Positions 1 through 7,193 are shown, counted from the first letter of the stretch. The stretch is 8,613 bases of DNA from Collinsella sp. AF02-46-1 (GCA_934876235.1 CAKXKM010000078.1:1-8613); one strand, 5' to 3'. Translations and numbers: made by a program. Notes: generated by a model from the sequence alone, not told the origin.

Positions 1-38
1 GAGTCACATATGACGGTATCGCGCCAAAGGAGAACGCC

Positions 39-566
39 GTGACCACGTCGCAGATATCCCTGCTCGCGCTCATCTTGGTTGGGGGCATCGGCATCCTGCT
101 TATCGGAGTGAGCGCGCTCATGAAGGCCGCCGCCCGCAAGAAAGCCAAGGCCTGTACCGCCGTGACCATGGGAACGGTCATCGACCATCGCTTTATGGGT
201 GAAGGCAGAATGAATCCCGTTTTGGAATACACCGTCGACGGCACGCAATACCGCGCGAAAAAACAATTCCGTGGCATAAAGACCAAAAGCTTGTCGGGAC
301 TCCCCATCCGCACGCAAGCCACCGCCTACGAAGACGCCAAGGGCTGGCTGCACGTGCAGACAGGCCCCATCGCCCGCCTAGGCACCCTCGCGGAGCAGCT
401 TTGGCCCCTCGGTAGCCAAATGACCGTGTACTACAACCCCAGCAACCCAGACAAAAGCTATGTCGAACGCCCCATCGTGGGCAACTTTGCCACACTGATG
501 TTTAACATCGCAGGCTTCTTGCTCATCGCGATGAGCATCTTGCTCTATGTTCTTATCCAGCGCTAG
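39..566 (+). CDS. DUF3592-type membrane protein (175 aa)
   Basis: A small membrane protein of unknown role. Hydrophobic helices lie at about residues 8-30 and 150-172. Between them is a soluble, probably extracytoplasmic segment of about 115 residues. This segment starts with a TVIDHRFMGEGRMNPVLEYT-like strand pattern and ends in MTVYYNPSNPDKSYVE, the hallmark of DUF3592 proteins (a value-of-setting strand followed by YNPxNP). The GTG at 39 is chosen because AAAGGAG at 26-32 lies six bases upstream. The gene is followed after 63 bases by another membrane-protein gene on the same strand, so the two are probably co-transcribed. Members of this family have no established biochemical function, and none is assigned here. 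The family call is by recognition of the motif; the protein's reality is well supported by the start site, length and coding character. Confidence 0.88.
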   Translation: MTTSQISLLALILVGGIGILLIGVSALMKAAARKKAKACTAVTMGTVIDHRFMGEGRMNPVLEYTVDGTQYRAKKQFRGIKTKSLSGLPIRTQATAYEDAKGWLHVQTGPIARLGTLAEQLWPLGSQMTVYYNPSNPDKSYVERPIVGNFATLMFNIAGFLLIAMSILLYVLIQR

Positions 567-618
567 CTCAAACTGATGCGCCCCGCGCCCCATGCGCCGC
601 AACGACCGTTACGACACC

Positions 619-623
619 AAGGA
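619..623 (+). promoter_or_regulatory. Shine-Dalgarno site that sets the start of the next gene
   Basis: AAGGA lies six bases before the ATG at 630. The in-frame ATG at 576 has no comparable purine run ahead of it. The 18 residues it would add are Pro/Arg/His-rich and unlike the start of a membrane protein. The start at 630 is therefore preferred. Confidence 0.65.
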
Positions 624-629
624 TCAGCC

Positions 630-1763
630 ATGGCAACACTTTCCGAACAAGAACGTAAGCGCATCCAGCGATACTGCATCTGTCCCAAGGTTGCCGGCGC
701 GGCGCTTGCCATGGCATTCGTGCTGCCCTTATTGATTATTCCTTTCGAAATGATCGACGACATCGTCTTCCATCACGAAGGCTTCCAAGAGACGGGCATG
801 ATGACCGCCTTGGTGCTCACCGCCATCGAGCTCGTCATATTCTGCTACTGTGCCCTCGCGCCGCGTTTTGGCATGCGCGGCAAGCAGTGGAAAGAAATGC
901 AGCACCGACTCGTCGTCGAGCAGGCTGAGAAAGACCACTCGGCACAAATCGCAGGTGTTATCGGTACGCAGGCCGCCGCGCGCCTGCTCAAGAACAGCGA
1001 CAACGAGACCGCACGCAACCTGGGCGGCGCGGCAGAAGTCGCCGCTGCCGTAGGCGCCGTCGCCACCGCGGCAGACGTGCTTGCCGAAAGCTTTGCCAAC
1101 GCAAAAGCCATGTCAGAGGCCTGTGGCGTGCCTATCCCCCGTGCAAAAAAGTGGATCGTCGCGCTTGTGGCACTGCCCCTCGCAATCGTGTGCGGTGCCT
1201 ATATCCCGCAGCTGGCGCAGGGAAACATCGAGATGCAACAGAACGCCGCGGCCGCGGCCGAGCAGATCGCCATCGCCCGCAAGGCATTAGAGCCCGCATG
1301 CGAGTACGTGTCCGCCGATGACCCCTACGAGCGATATCAAGATTACGGCTATCATGTCCGCGGCTATCTGCACGAAGGCGACTCCGACGCCCAGAAGACC
1401 TATACGTATCTGGACTTTGACAACAAGGGGACGCTCAAGGAAGTGAGCTACGCGGCAGAGGTCGACCCCAGCGCGAGCCTCGAGGATAACCTTGCCCACA
1501 TCGAACGCGAGCTTGACGAGCTTTCCTCTGCCGTTCAAACCGTTGACGTCAAGACGGTGAGCCCCGAGCTCTTGGCACCGCAGAAACTCCCCGAAGAGTT
1601 TAGGCAGGCATTTTTGAACGGCTCACTCTACGAGAGAATCTCTATCAGGACGAGTGACGACCTCATCAAAACGTATTACTCGTTTGATACGGATCCCGAG
1701 GACGAGTTTGACGAGTACACCCATCCAAGCGTCCGTATTACGCTGATGGGCAAAACGAGCTAG
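630..1763 (+). CDS. three-helix membrane protein of unknown function (377 aa)
   Basis: I do not recognise a family. From the ATG at 630 there is a short charged N-terminus (SEQERKR), then hydrophobic helices at about residues 21-38 and 57-77. A long Ala-rich, charged region (about 85-165, probably helical and cytoplasmic) follows, then a third helix at about 174-193. The remaining 185 residues are hydrophilic and acidic, rich in Tyr and Asp/Glu, and probably lie outside the cell. A run of alanines at about 206-210 starts this tail, which could be a stalk. There is a cysteine pair at the outer face (about 188 and 224). The gene follows the DUF3592 gene by 63 bases on the same strand, which suggests one operon. 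A start at 576 (395 aa) is possible but less likely. The stop is only five bases from a strong palindrome that separates it from the convergent ABC gene. Confidence 0.82.
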   Translation: MATLSEQERKRIQRYCICPKVAGAALAMAFVLPLLIIPFEMIDDIVFHHEGFQETGMMTALVLTAIELVIFCYCALAPRFGMRGKQWKEMQHRLVVEQAEKDHSAQIAGVIGTQAAARLLKNSDNETARNLGGAAEVAAAVGAVATAADVLAESFANAKAMSEACGVPIPRAKKWIVALVALPLAIVCGAYIPQLAQGNIEMQQNAAAAAEQIAIARKALEPACEYVSADDPYERYQDYGYHVRGYLHEGDSDAQKTYTYLDFDNKGTLKEVSYAAEVDPSASLEDNLAHIERELDELSSAVQTVDVKTVSPELLAPQKLPEEFRQAFLNGSLYERISIRTSDDLIKTYYSFDTDPEDEFDEYTHPSVRITLMGKTS

Positions 1764-1768
1764 GCGCA

Positions 1769-1801
1769 AATGTGACAAAGGGGCAGTCCCTTTGTCACAT
1801 T
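1769..1801. repeat. 33-base palindrome, copy 1 (TGTGACAAAG family), between convergent genes
   Basis: AATGTGACAAAGGG (1769-1782) pairs perfectly with its complement at 1788-1801, giving a 14-bp stem around a 5-base centre. It begins five bases after the stop of the + strand gene and overlaps two bases of the TAA stop (1800-1802) of the - strand ABC gene. It probably ends transcription from both sides, but only two or three T's follow the stem on either strand, so it is not a classical U-tract terminator. A near-identical copy lies at 5233-5265, which makes it a member of a dispersed repeat family. Confidence 0.85.
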
Positions 1802-4800
1802 ATTCGGAGCGTAGGGCTTCCACAGGGTCTTTCTTGGATGCGCTGCGAGCCGGCAGCAGGCCGGCAACGACCGTCAGCAGCACCGAAATTACAATGAGCA
1901 TCAGCGCGTCTTGAACGGGCAGGATCATCAGGTTGGGCACCTGCTTGGCCGCAAGCGCCCAGGCATTAACCGGAAAGCTCACGGCCACCACGACGACAAT
2001 GGCAAAGACGCCGGCAATGAGGCCTTCGATAAAGGTCTCGGCATTAAATACGTTGGCCACGTTGCGCTTTGACGCGCCGATCGCGCGCAGGATGCCAATC
2101 TCCTTTTTGCGCTCCAGCACGCTGATATAGGTGATAATGCCGATCATGATGGAGCTCACCACCAGACTGATACTCACGAATGCGATGAGCACCAAGCTGA
2201 TAGTATTCACGATGTCGGTCACCGAGCCCATGATGATACCCATGTAGTCGGTGTACGAGATTGTCTGCTCGTCGTGGCCAGCGGCTTTGGCCTGCTTGTT
2301 GTACGCATCGATATGATCAAGCACGCGCTCCTTGGCCTCAAAGTCGCGCGGGAAAATCTTGACCGAGATGGGGTCCGCCTCATCCGCATAGCCCAACGTG
2401 GTCAGATTGTTGTCGTAGGTGAGCTTTGACGCCTTGGCATAGCTCATCATGAGCGAGCTCAGATCCTCGGCGTCCATGTTGAAGTGGATGGCACGAGCAA
2501 AGGCGCCCGCATCCACGCGCATGGCGCTCGCCAGGTTGGCAAAACTCGAAGACATCTGCGTCGCCATTTGGTCCATGAACCCTGCCGCACCCGCCTTGAG
2601 CTGGGTTGATACCGTCGTCGCAATCTGCTCGCTGACCGCCTTCATCACCTGATCCATAGACTGCTGCAAATACGGAGCCAGCTGCTTTTGCACATAGTCG
2701 CCCATCACCTGCTGCAGACGCTCGGCCAAGGCATCGCCGCCCAACGCCTTGAGCTGAGCCAGGCATTGCTGGGCTGCGGCATCATTCTCAAGATACGCCG
2801 AGAATGCGGCAGCAAGCTTTGACGCGTCCTTAAGATCTTCGGGCGACAGCGCCTTAAACTGATCAGACTGCAGAAAGCCCTCAAACAGCTGGTTGGCAAG
2901 CGTTCCTACCTGCTGCATCTGCTCGGGCGTGAGTTCCAGACCGTCAAAGATGCCCGAGAAATCTGGGGCCGGCGCTTTGGCCATGATGTCGCTGAAGTCG
3001 ATGTCCTTCCCAACGCCCGAAAGGTCAAGGTCCAGCCCGGACAAGTCGATACCAGAAAGGTCTATACCGCCGGCCGCACCCGAGAGCGCCGACGTATCGA
3101 ACGAGAACGCACTCTTCAGCGCCGCTTCGTCCACACCGAACATGCTGCCCAAATCCACGCCCTGTTTGGCCTCGCCTTGCAGTTCATCGAAAGACTTGCC
3201 CGTAAAGACATCCGTCTCGGGGTGGGCAAGCTGCTCCTGCACGATTTGCGAATCGGCAGCACGCTCCATAAGCTGGCGAGTCAGCGCATGCGTATAGGCA
3301 ATGCCCGGGGACAATGCGCTCGCGTTTGCCGCCTCGTTGGGTCGCACCACGCCCACAATGCGCACGTCAATACCGTCGGCAACCTTGGCTTTCATAAAGT
3401 CGGCGTCGCCAGACATGTCAGTCCACATGCCGGTCTCTTCGTTTTTGCGATAGGCATCGGCCGGCGACAACACCTTAAACGTCGTGGACAGTGCATCGTC
3501 GTAGGTAAAGTCGCTGCCGGTCTTGGGCGTCTTGACCTTGCCGTCGGCCGTCATGGCACTGTTAACCAGGTCGTTGAGCTCATCGATATCCAGCGCGCCG
3601 ATGCTGTAGAGCGTGTAGTCACCCACCGTTCCGCGGCTCGAAAGCACCATCACGGCCTCGTTGGCGGACGTAGGCCAATGGCCGGCAACGACATCGTACT
3701 GGCTGTCGAGCAGGCTCTGGTCGTCAATCATCTCGTTAAAGACCGACGTTCCCATGGAATCCATGCTCACCGTTGCCGCCGAGCTCGCGCCTCCGCTCAT
3801 GGCCTCGGTCATAGCGTTGGGAACAAGGCGAACGGGCTTCTCGTCGCCCTTACTCGAACGATAGACAACCGGCGTCACGCCGTAACCATACTGAATAGCG
3901 TTGACCTCTTTGTCGATACCGTTGCCGCCGTCGTCAAGCCATGCCTTAAAGCTCGTCATATCGTTAGATTTAACACTTGCGAACATGTCCTTTACGGCCG
4001 TGACCACAGGGATCTTATCGGTCCCCTGAGCCTTGCCGCCGGTAGCGCCATCGGACGAGTCCTCGCCCTTGGACGCCTCCTCATCCGTGCCCCCCTGTCC
4101 GCCCATCATAGACGACAGGTCGTAATCTTGTTTGGAAATCGTAAGCGGGTAGCTTGAGAGCGTGTCCTCCTCGACCTTTTTGATGTAGCCGTTTACGCCG
4201 TTGGAGAGCGCCAGAATCGCCGCGATGCCAATAATGCCAATCGAACCTGCAAAGGCAGTCATGGCCGTACGGCCCTTCTTGGTCATGAGGTTTCGGGCAG
4301 AAAGCCCCAGCGCCGTCATAAAGCTCATCGAGGTTTTGCGCGTGGGTTTTGCCTCGCGATGTGCGACCGTGGCCACATCAAAGGGGTCGGAATCGTCGGT
4401 GACCTTGCCGTCCGCCAGGCTGACGATGCGCGTGGCGTACTGGTACGCCAGCTCGGGATTGTGCGTGACCATGATGACCAGACGATCGCGCGCAACGTCC
4501 TTGAGCAAATCCATAACCTGCACGGACGTCGTTGAATCCAAGGCGCCGGTCGGCTCGTCAGCCAGCACAATCTCGGGGTCGTTGATCAAGGCGCGGGCAA
4601 TGGCCACGCGCTGCATCTGCCCGCCCGAAAGCTGGTTCGGGCGTTTGTCAACGTGCTCGCCCAGACCAACCGTCTCGAGCGCCTTACGCGCACGCTGGCG
4701 GCGCTCGGCATGTCCCACGCCCGTGAGCGTAAGCGCCAGCTCCACGTTTTCCAAAATGCTCTGGTGCGGAATGAGGTTGTAGCTCTGAAACACAAAGCCA

Positions 4801-5054
4801 ATGCGATTGTTTCTGTAGGCATCCCAATCGCGGTCGCTGAAATCCTTGGTCGAGATGCCATCGATCAGCAGGTCGCCGGAATCGAAATGGTCGAGTCCAC
4901 CAATGACGTTGAGCATCGTAGTTTTACCCGAACCCGAGGGACCCAGGATGGCTACAAACTCGTTATCGCGAAAAGACAGGCTTACGCTGTCGAGCGCTAC
5001 CTGCGTAAACGACTGCGTAACGTACCTTTTGCAAATAACTCTGAGATCCAGCAT
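1800..5054 (-). CDS. MacB/FtsX-type ABC transporter, ATPase-permease fusion with large outer domain (1084 aa)
   Basis: The ATPase domain fills about residues 1-225. It contains Walker A GPSGSGKT (38-45), Q-loop Gln90, signature LSGGQ (142-146), Walker B IVLADE (162-167) and H-loop His198. This is the LolD/MacB subclass. A first membrane helix lies at about 265-285. An outer segment of about 655 residues follows, and then three helices (about 952-976, 1009-1030, 1050-1068). The cytoplasmic loop RKKEIGILRAIGASKRNV and the end PARSASKKDPVEALRSE are typical of FtsX/MacB permeases. Family members work as dimers and transmit ATP-driven movement to an outer domain, exporting peptides, toxins or lipoproteins or controlling surface enzymes. 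The substrate here is unknown. The outer segment far exceeds the roughly 230 residues of MacB. It holds a Gly/Ser/Asp-rich linker (about 315-347), a DLSG-rich stretch (664-680) and a Gln/Ala-rich helical part (about 700-880). The ATG at 5054 fits the ribosome site; a TTG at 5063 is also in frame. The gene stands alone. Confidence 0.93.
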   Translation of the reverse strand: MLDLRVICKRYVTQSFTQVALDSVSLSFRDNEFVAILGPSGSGKTTMLNVIGGLDHFDSGDLLIDGISTKDFSDRDWDAYRNNRIGFVFQSYNLIPHQSILENVELALTLTGVGHAERRQRARKALETVGLGEHVDKRPNQLSGGQMQRVAIARALINDPEIVLADEPTGALDSTTSVQVMDLLKDVARDRLVIMVTHNPELAYQYATRIVSLADGKVTDDSDPFDVATVAHREAKPTRKTSMSFMTALGLSARNLMTKKGRTAMTAFAGSIGIIGIAAILALSNGVNGYIKKVEEDTLSSYPLTISKQDYDLSSMMGGQGGTDEEASKGEDSSDGATGGKAQGTDKIPVVTAVKDMFASVKSNDMTSFKAWLDDGGNGIDKEVNAIQYGYGVTPVVYRSSKGDEKPVRLVPNAMTEAMSGGASSAATVSMDSMGTSVFNEMIDDQSLLDSQYDVVAGHWPTSANEAVMVLSSRGTVGDYTLYSIGALDIDELNDLVNSAMTADGKVKTPKTGSDFTYDDALSTTFKVLSPADAYRKNEETGMWTDMSGDADFMKAKVADGIDVRIVGVVRPNEAANASALSPGIAYTHALTRQLMERAADSQIVQEQLAHPETDVFTGKSFDELQGEAKQGVDLGSMFGVDEAALKSAFSFDTSALSGAAGGIDLSGIDLSGLDLDLSGVGKDIDFSDIMAKAPAPDFSGIFDGLELTPEQMQQVGTLANQLFEGFLQSDQFKALSPEDLKDASKLAAAFSAYLENDAAAQQCLAQLKALGGDALAERLQQVMGDYVQKQLAPYLQQSMDQVMKAVSEQIATTVSTQLKAGAAGFMDQMATQMSSSFANLASAMRVDAGAFARAIHFNMDAEDLSSLMMSYAKASKLTYDNNLTTLGYADEADPISVKIFPRDFEAKERVLDHIDAYNKQAKAAGHDEQTISYTDYMGIIMGSVTDIVNTISLVLIAFVSISLVVSSIMIGIITYISVLERKKEIGILRAIGASKRNVANVFNAETFIEGLIAGVFAIVVVVAVSFPVNAWALAAKQVPNLMILPVQDALMLIVISVLLTVVAGLLPARSASKKDPVEALRSE

Positions 5055-5063
5055 GGACGGCAA

Positions 5064-5070
5064 CCTCTCT
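5064..5070 (-). promoter_or_regulatory. Shine-Dalgarno site that sets the ABC gene start
   Basis: On the - strand AGAGAGG lies nine bases before the ATG at 5054. The in-frame TTG at 5063 directly abuts this purine run, leaving no spacing, so it is unlikely to be the start. Confidence 0.6.
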
Positions 5071-5073
5071 CGC

Positions 5074-5091
5074 GCGGGCGCGCTCGCCCGC
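5074..5091 (-). other. GC-only stem-loop just upstream of the ABC gene ribosome site
   Basis: GCGGGCG (5074-5080) pairs with CGCCCGC (5085-5091) around a four-base loop, a 7-bp all-GC hairpin. Its near end is three bases from the Shine-Dalgarno run at 5064-5070 in the presumed leader of the ABC gene. It could affect access of ribosomes, but in GC-rich DNA it may be chance. No convincing -35/-10 pair was found in the rest of this 200-base gap. Confidence 0.3.
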
Positions 5092-5232
5092 TCCCCCGCC
5101 GTTCACGTTCGGCGCGTTTGTCCTACTCTATCCTCATTTTTGGCCGATACCAGTGAGGAATGTAACGAACCGCGCCAAAAAACGAACGGGACAGCACGCC
5201 GCATGGCGCACCATCCCGCATATAACATCCCC

Positions 5233-5265
5233 GATGCGACAAAGAGGCTGTCACTTTGTCACATT
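5233..5265 (-). repeat. 33-base palindrome, copy 2, after the CoA-disulfide reductase gene
   Basis: Read on the - strand, this 33-mer matches copy 1 (also read on the - strand) at 28 of 33 positions with no gaps. It starts ten bases past the stop codon of the reductase gene. In the - strand RNA, positions 2-12 pair with 22-32, with one change tolerated as a G-U pair. One inner U-U mismatch and a frayed outer pair are the only losses. In the + strand RNA the same change would be a C-A mismatch, so the structure is better kept in the transcript of the upstream gene. GGGGATG follows, so there is no U-tract. Confidence 0.8.
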
Positions 5266-5275
5266 CCAATGCGCG

Positions 5276-6967
5276 CTACTTTTCGAGCCCGCACGGCATA
5301 ACGTTAGCGCTGCCGCGGCGAGCCTCAGTCACGGCTGCAAAGAAGCGATAGCCGCCCGAGAAGTTAAAGCACTCAAAGCCATGCTGCGCCAAAATGCGGC
5401 AAGCAATGTAGCTGCGAATGCCGCTCTGGCAAATCACGTAGACCGGCTTGGCCCGGTCGAGCTCGCTCAGGCGATTGCGCAGATCATCGACGGGAATGTT
5501 TACGAAACCATCGATATGCCCGCGCTCATACTCCCCTTCCGTACGAACATCGAGCAGCTGCACGCTGCCATCGCGTGGCAAGTTGGGCTCATCCTCCCAA
5601 TGCCACTGCGCCAGTATGCCGCGATTGAGGTTCTCGATCATAAAGCCCGCCATATTGACGGGATCCTTCGCCGATGAATACGGCGGCGCGTATGCTAGGT
5701 CCAAATCCTTAAGCCTATCGCCGCGCATGCCTGCCTGGATGGCAGTCGCCAGAACGTCGATACGCTTGTCCACACCATCGATGCCCACGATTTGCGCACC
5801 CAGCAGGCGCAATCCCTGCTTCTCGAAGACAACCTTCATGGTCATGGGCGTTGCACCCGGATAATAACCCGCATGCGAACCGGGCGACAGGACCACGCTG
5901 TCGCAGTCAATTCCCGCCGCGTGTGCCGCCTTTTCGGATAGTCCCGTGCTTGCCGCCGTCAAGTCGAATACCTTGATAACCGATGAGCCCAACGATCCGA
6001 GGTAGCAGCTGTCCATGCCGGCTATGACATCGGCGACGACACGCCCCTGCTTGTTGGCGGGGCCGGCAAGCGAAATGACCGCGTCCTCGCCGGTCACCTG
6101 ATGCGTGACCTGCACGGCATCGCCCACGGCATACACGTCGGCAGCAGAGGTCTCCATGCGGTCGTTGACCACAATAGCCCCCTTGATGCCCAGTTCGAGC
6201 CCCGCCTCTTGCGCCAGATGGCTCTCAGGTGCCACGCCAATGGCAAGCAGCACCATATCGGCTCCGATAGGGTCATCGCCCGCAACATGGGTGACAACGC
6301 GGCCATCAACTTCCTCAAAACCTGTCACATCGGCCTTGAGGCGCAGATCGATACCGTGCTCACGCACCTCGGTATGCAAAAGGGTCGCCATGTCGTAATC
6401 CAGGTTGTTCATAAGCTGGACGGGACGCTGCAGAAGGGTCACCTGGAGCCCCAGCTCGCACAGATTCTCCGCCGTCTCGACGCCAATGAAGCCGCCGCCG
6501 ATCACGACGGCACTGCTCGGTCGCCGCTCTCGAACATAGCTGTGAATACGCAGCGTGTCCTCAACGGTGCGTAGGCTAAAGATTTTATCCGAGTCGATGC
6601 CCGGCAACGCAGGGCGGATCGGCTTTGCACCCGGCGACAGGATGAGCTTGTCATACGTCTCGACAAATTCCTCGCCCGTCAGCATATTGCGAACCTCGAC
6701 CGTATGCGAATCGGGATGGATGGCAAACACCTCGTGACTCGTCTTGACCGCAATGCGAAAGCGATCCCAAAAGCCCTTGGGAGACTGCAGCGTCAATGCG
6801 CTCTCTTCTTCTATCACGCCGCCAATGTAGTACGGAAGCCCACAATTGGCATACGATACAAAACCCGTGCGCTCAAAGATGACAATTTGGGCCTGCTCGT
6901 CGAGTCTGCGCAAACGTGCCGCCGCCGATGCGCCGCCCGCGACGCCTCCAACGATAACCACCTTCAT
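5276..6967 (-). CDS. CoA-disulfide/persulfide reductase with C-terminal rhodanese domain (563 aa)
   Basis: A cytoplasmic FAD- and NAD(P)H-dependent reductase that would reduce CoA disulfide or CoA persulfide. The N-terminal FAD site is GGVAGGASAAARLRR (7-21). The single catalytic cysteine is Cys42 in SYANCGLPYY, the signature of CoA-disulfide reductases. The NAD(P) fold has GGGFIGVETAENL (157-169), and the second FAD contact is ADVYAVGDA (276-284). Tyrosines typical of the dimer active site appear at 426 and 430 (AYAPPYSSAKDPVN). Residues about 465-550 form a rhodanese domain with LLDVRTEGEY and the loop CQSGIR (Cys513). This architecture matches the CoADR-RHD fusion of Bacillus anthracis and the NADH-dependent persulfide reductase of Shewanella loihica. 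The second nucleotide strand ends in Gln180-Arg181, not Glu, so cofactor preference is uncertain. GGAAAGGTGG precedes the ATG by ten bases, inside the upstream rhodanese remnant, whose stop is two bases away. Confidence 0.95.
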   Translation of the reverse strand: MKVVIVGGVAGGASAAARLRRLDEQAQIVIFERTGFVSYANCGLPYYIGGVIEEESALTLQSPKGFWDRFRIAVKTSHEVFAIHPDSHTVEVRNMLTGEEFVETYDKLILSPGAKPIRPALPGIDSDKIFSLRTVEDTLRIHSYVRERRPSSAVVIGGGFIGVETAENLCELGLQVTLLQRPVQLMNNLDYDMATLLHTEVREHGIDLRLKADVTGFEEVDGRVVTHVAGDDPIGADMVLLAIGVAPESHLAQEAGLELGIKGAIVVNDRMETSAADVYAVGDAVQVTHQVTGEDAVISLAGPANKQGRVVADVIAGMDSCYLGSLGSSVIKVFDLTAASTGLSEKAAHAAGIDCDSVVLSPGSHAGYYPGATPMTMKVVFEKQGLRLLGAQIVGIDGVDKRIDVLATAIQAGMRGDRLKDLDLAYAPPYSSAKDPVNMAGFMIENLNRGILAQWHWEDEPNLPRDGSVQLLDVRTEGEYERGHIDGFVNIPVDDLRNRLSELDRAKPVYVICQSGIRSYIACRILAQHGFECFNFSGGYRFFAAVTEARRGSANVMPCGLEK

Positions 6968-6969
6968 AG

Positions 6970-7122
6970 CTAACGCACCACCTTTCCCGTGTAGCCGCTT
7001 ATGCCGCCGATATTCTTGACACTGCCATACCCAGAACGCTTAAGAAAACTCACAGCTTGGTTGCTTCGCGCACCGCTCGGGCAATGCACGAAAAGCTGCG
7101 TGCCCTTTCGACGTATACCCAT
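6970..7122 (-). pseudogene. rhodanese C-terminal half, 50-codon remnant or mini-ORF
   Basis: The - strand frame from ATG 7120-7122 to TAG 6970-6972 encodes 50 residues. They contain QLFVHCPSGARSNQA (9-23), then GYGSVKNIGGISGY (31-44) and KVVR at the end. This is the second half of a single-domain rhodanese: the strand leading to the active cysteine (Cys14), the CxSGxR loop, the following helix and the GG(I/W)xxY end. The first half, with the usual DVRxxxEY motif, is missing. The frame stays open upstream, but there it reads through the TlpA terminator and gives no rhodanese-like sequence, so the gene appears to have lost its 5' half by deletion. A GGGG run seven bases before the ATG could still allow translation. 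It ends two bases before the CoA-disulfide reductase start and contains that gene's ribosome site. An intact version would be a natural sulfurtransferase partner of the reductase. Confidence 0.75.
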
Positions 7123-7140
7123 GATGCTACCCCGAAGCAG

Positions 7141-7168
7141 AAAAAAGAGTCGCTGTTTCCAGCGACTC
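7141..7168 (-). terminator. Rho-independent terminator of the TlpA gene
   Basis: On the - strand a perfect 9-bp stem, GAGTCGCTG and CAGCGACTC, closes a GAAA loop and is followed by six T's (7146-7141). It starts 25 bases after the TlpA stop codon. It should separate the Fe-S/TlpA transcript from the rhodanese remnant and reductase downstream. Confidence 0.93.
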
Positions 7169-7193
7169 CCCTTCAGTTGTCTGTCCCACGGAC

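Noticed and set aside
1..38. End of an upstream gene (TGA at 11-13)
   Set aside because: Only four codons would be inside the window; nothing supports it as coding.
1241..1262. GC palindrome-like run (GCCGCGGCCGCGGCC) that could be a recombination or binding site
   Set aside because: It is simply the coding of consecutive alanines within the 377-residue protein.
1769..1801. Calling the palindrome a standard bidirectional Rho-independent terminator
   Set aside because: The stem is strong but neither strand has a U-tract, and a second near-identical copy exists. A dispersed repeat is the safer call, though it may still help termination.
3013..3065. A pentapeptide-repeat protein domain in the ABC outer region
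   Set aside because: Only about three DLSG units are present; true pentapeptide-repeat folds need many more consecutive units.
3177..4157. A 326-codon open frame on the + strand opposite the ABC gene
   Set aside because: It lies wholly antisense to a clearly real gene. Its product is His/Arg/Val-rich with no recognisable motif, as expected of a GC-rich shadow frame.
5187..5216. An imperfect inverted repeat (GGGA...TCCC ends, GCGCC core) in the gap after the reductase gene
   Set aside because: It has several internal mismatches, no T-run and no evident gene to serve; it is likely chance in GC-rich sequence.
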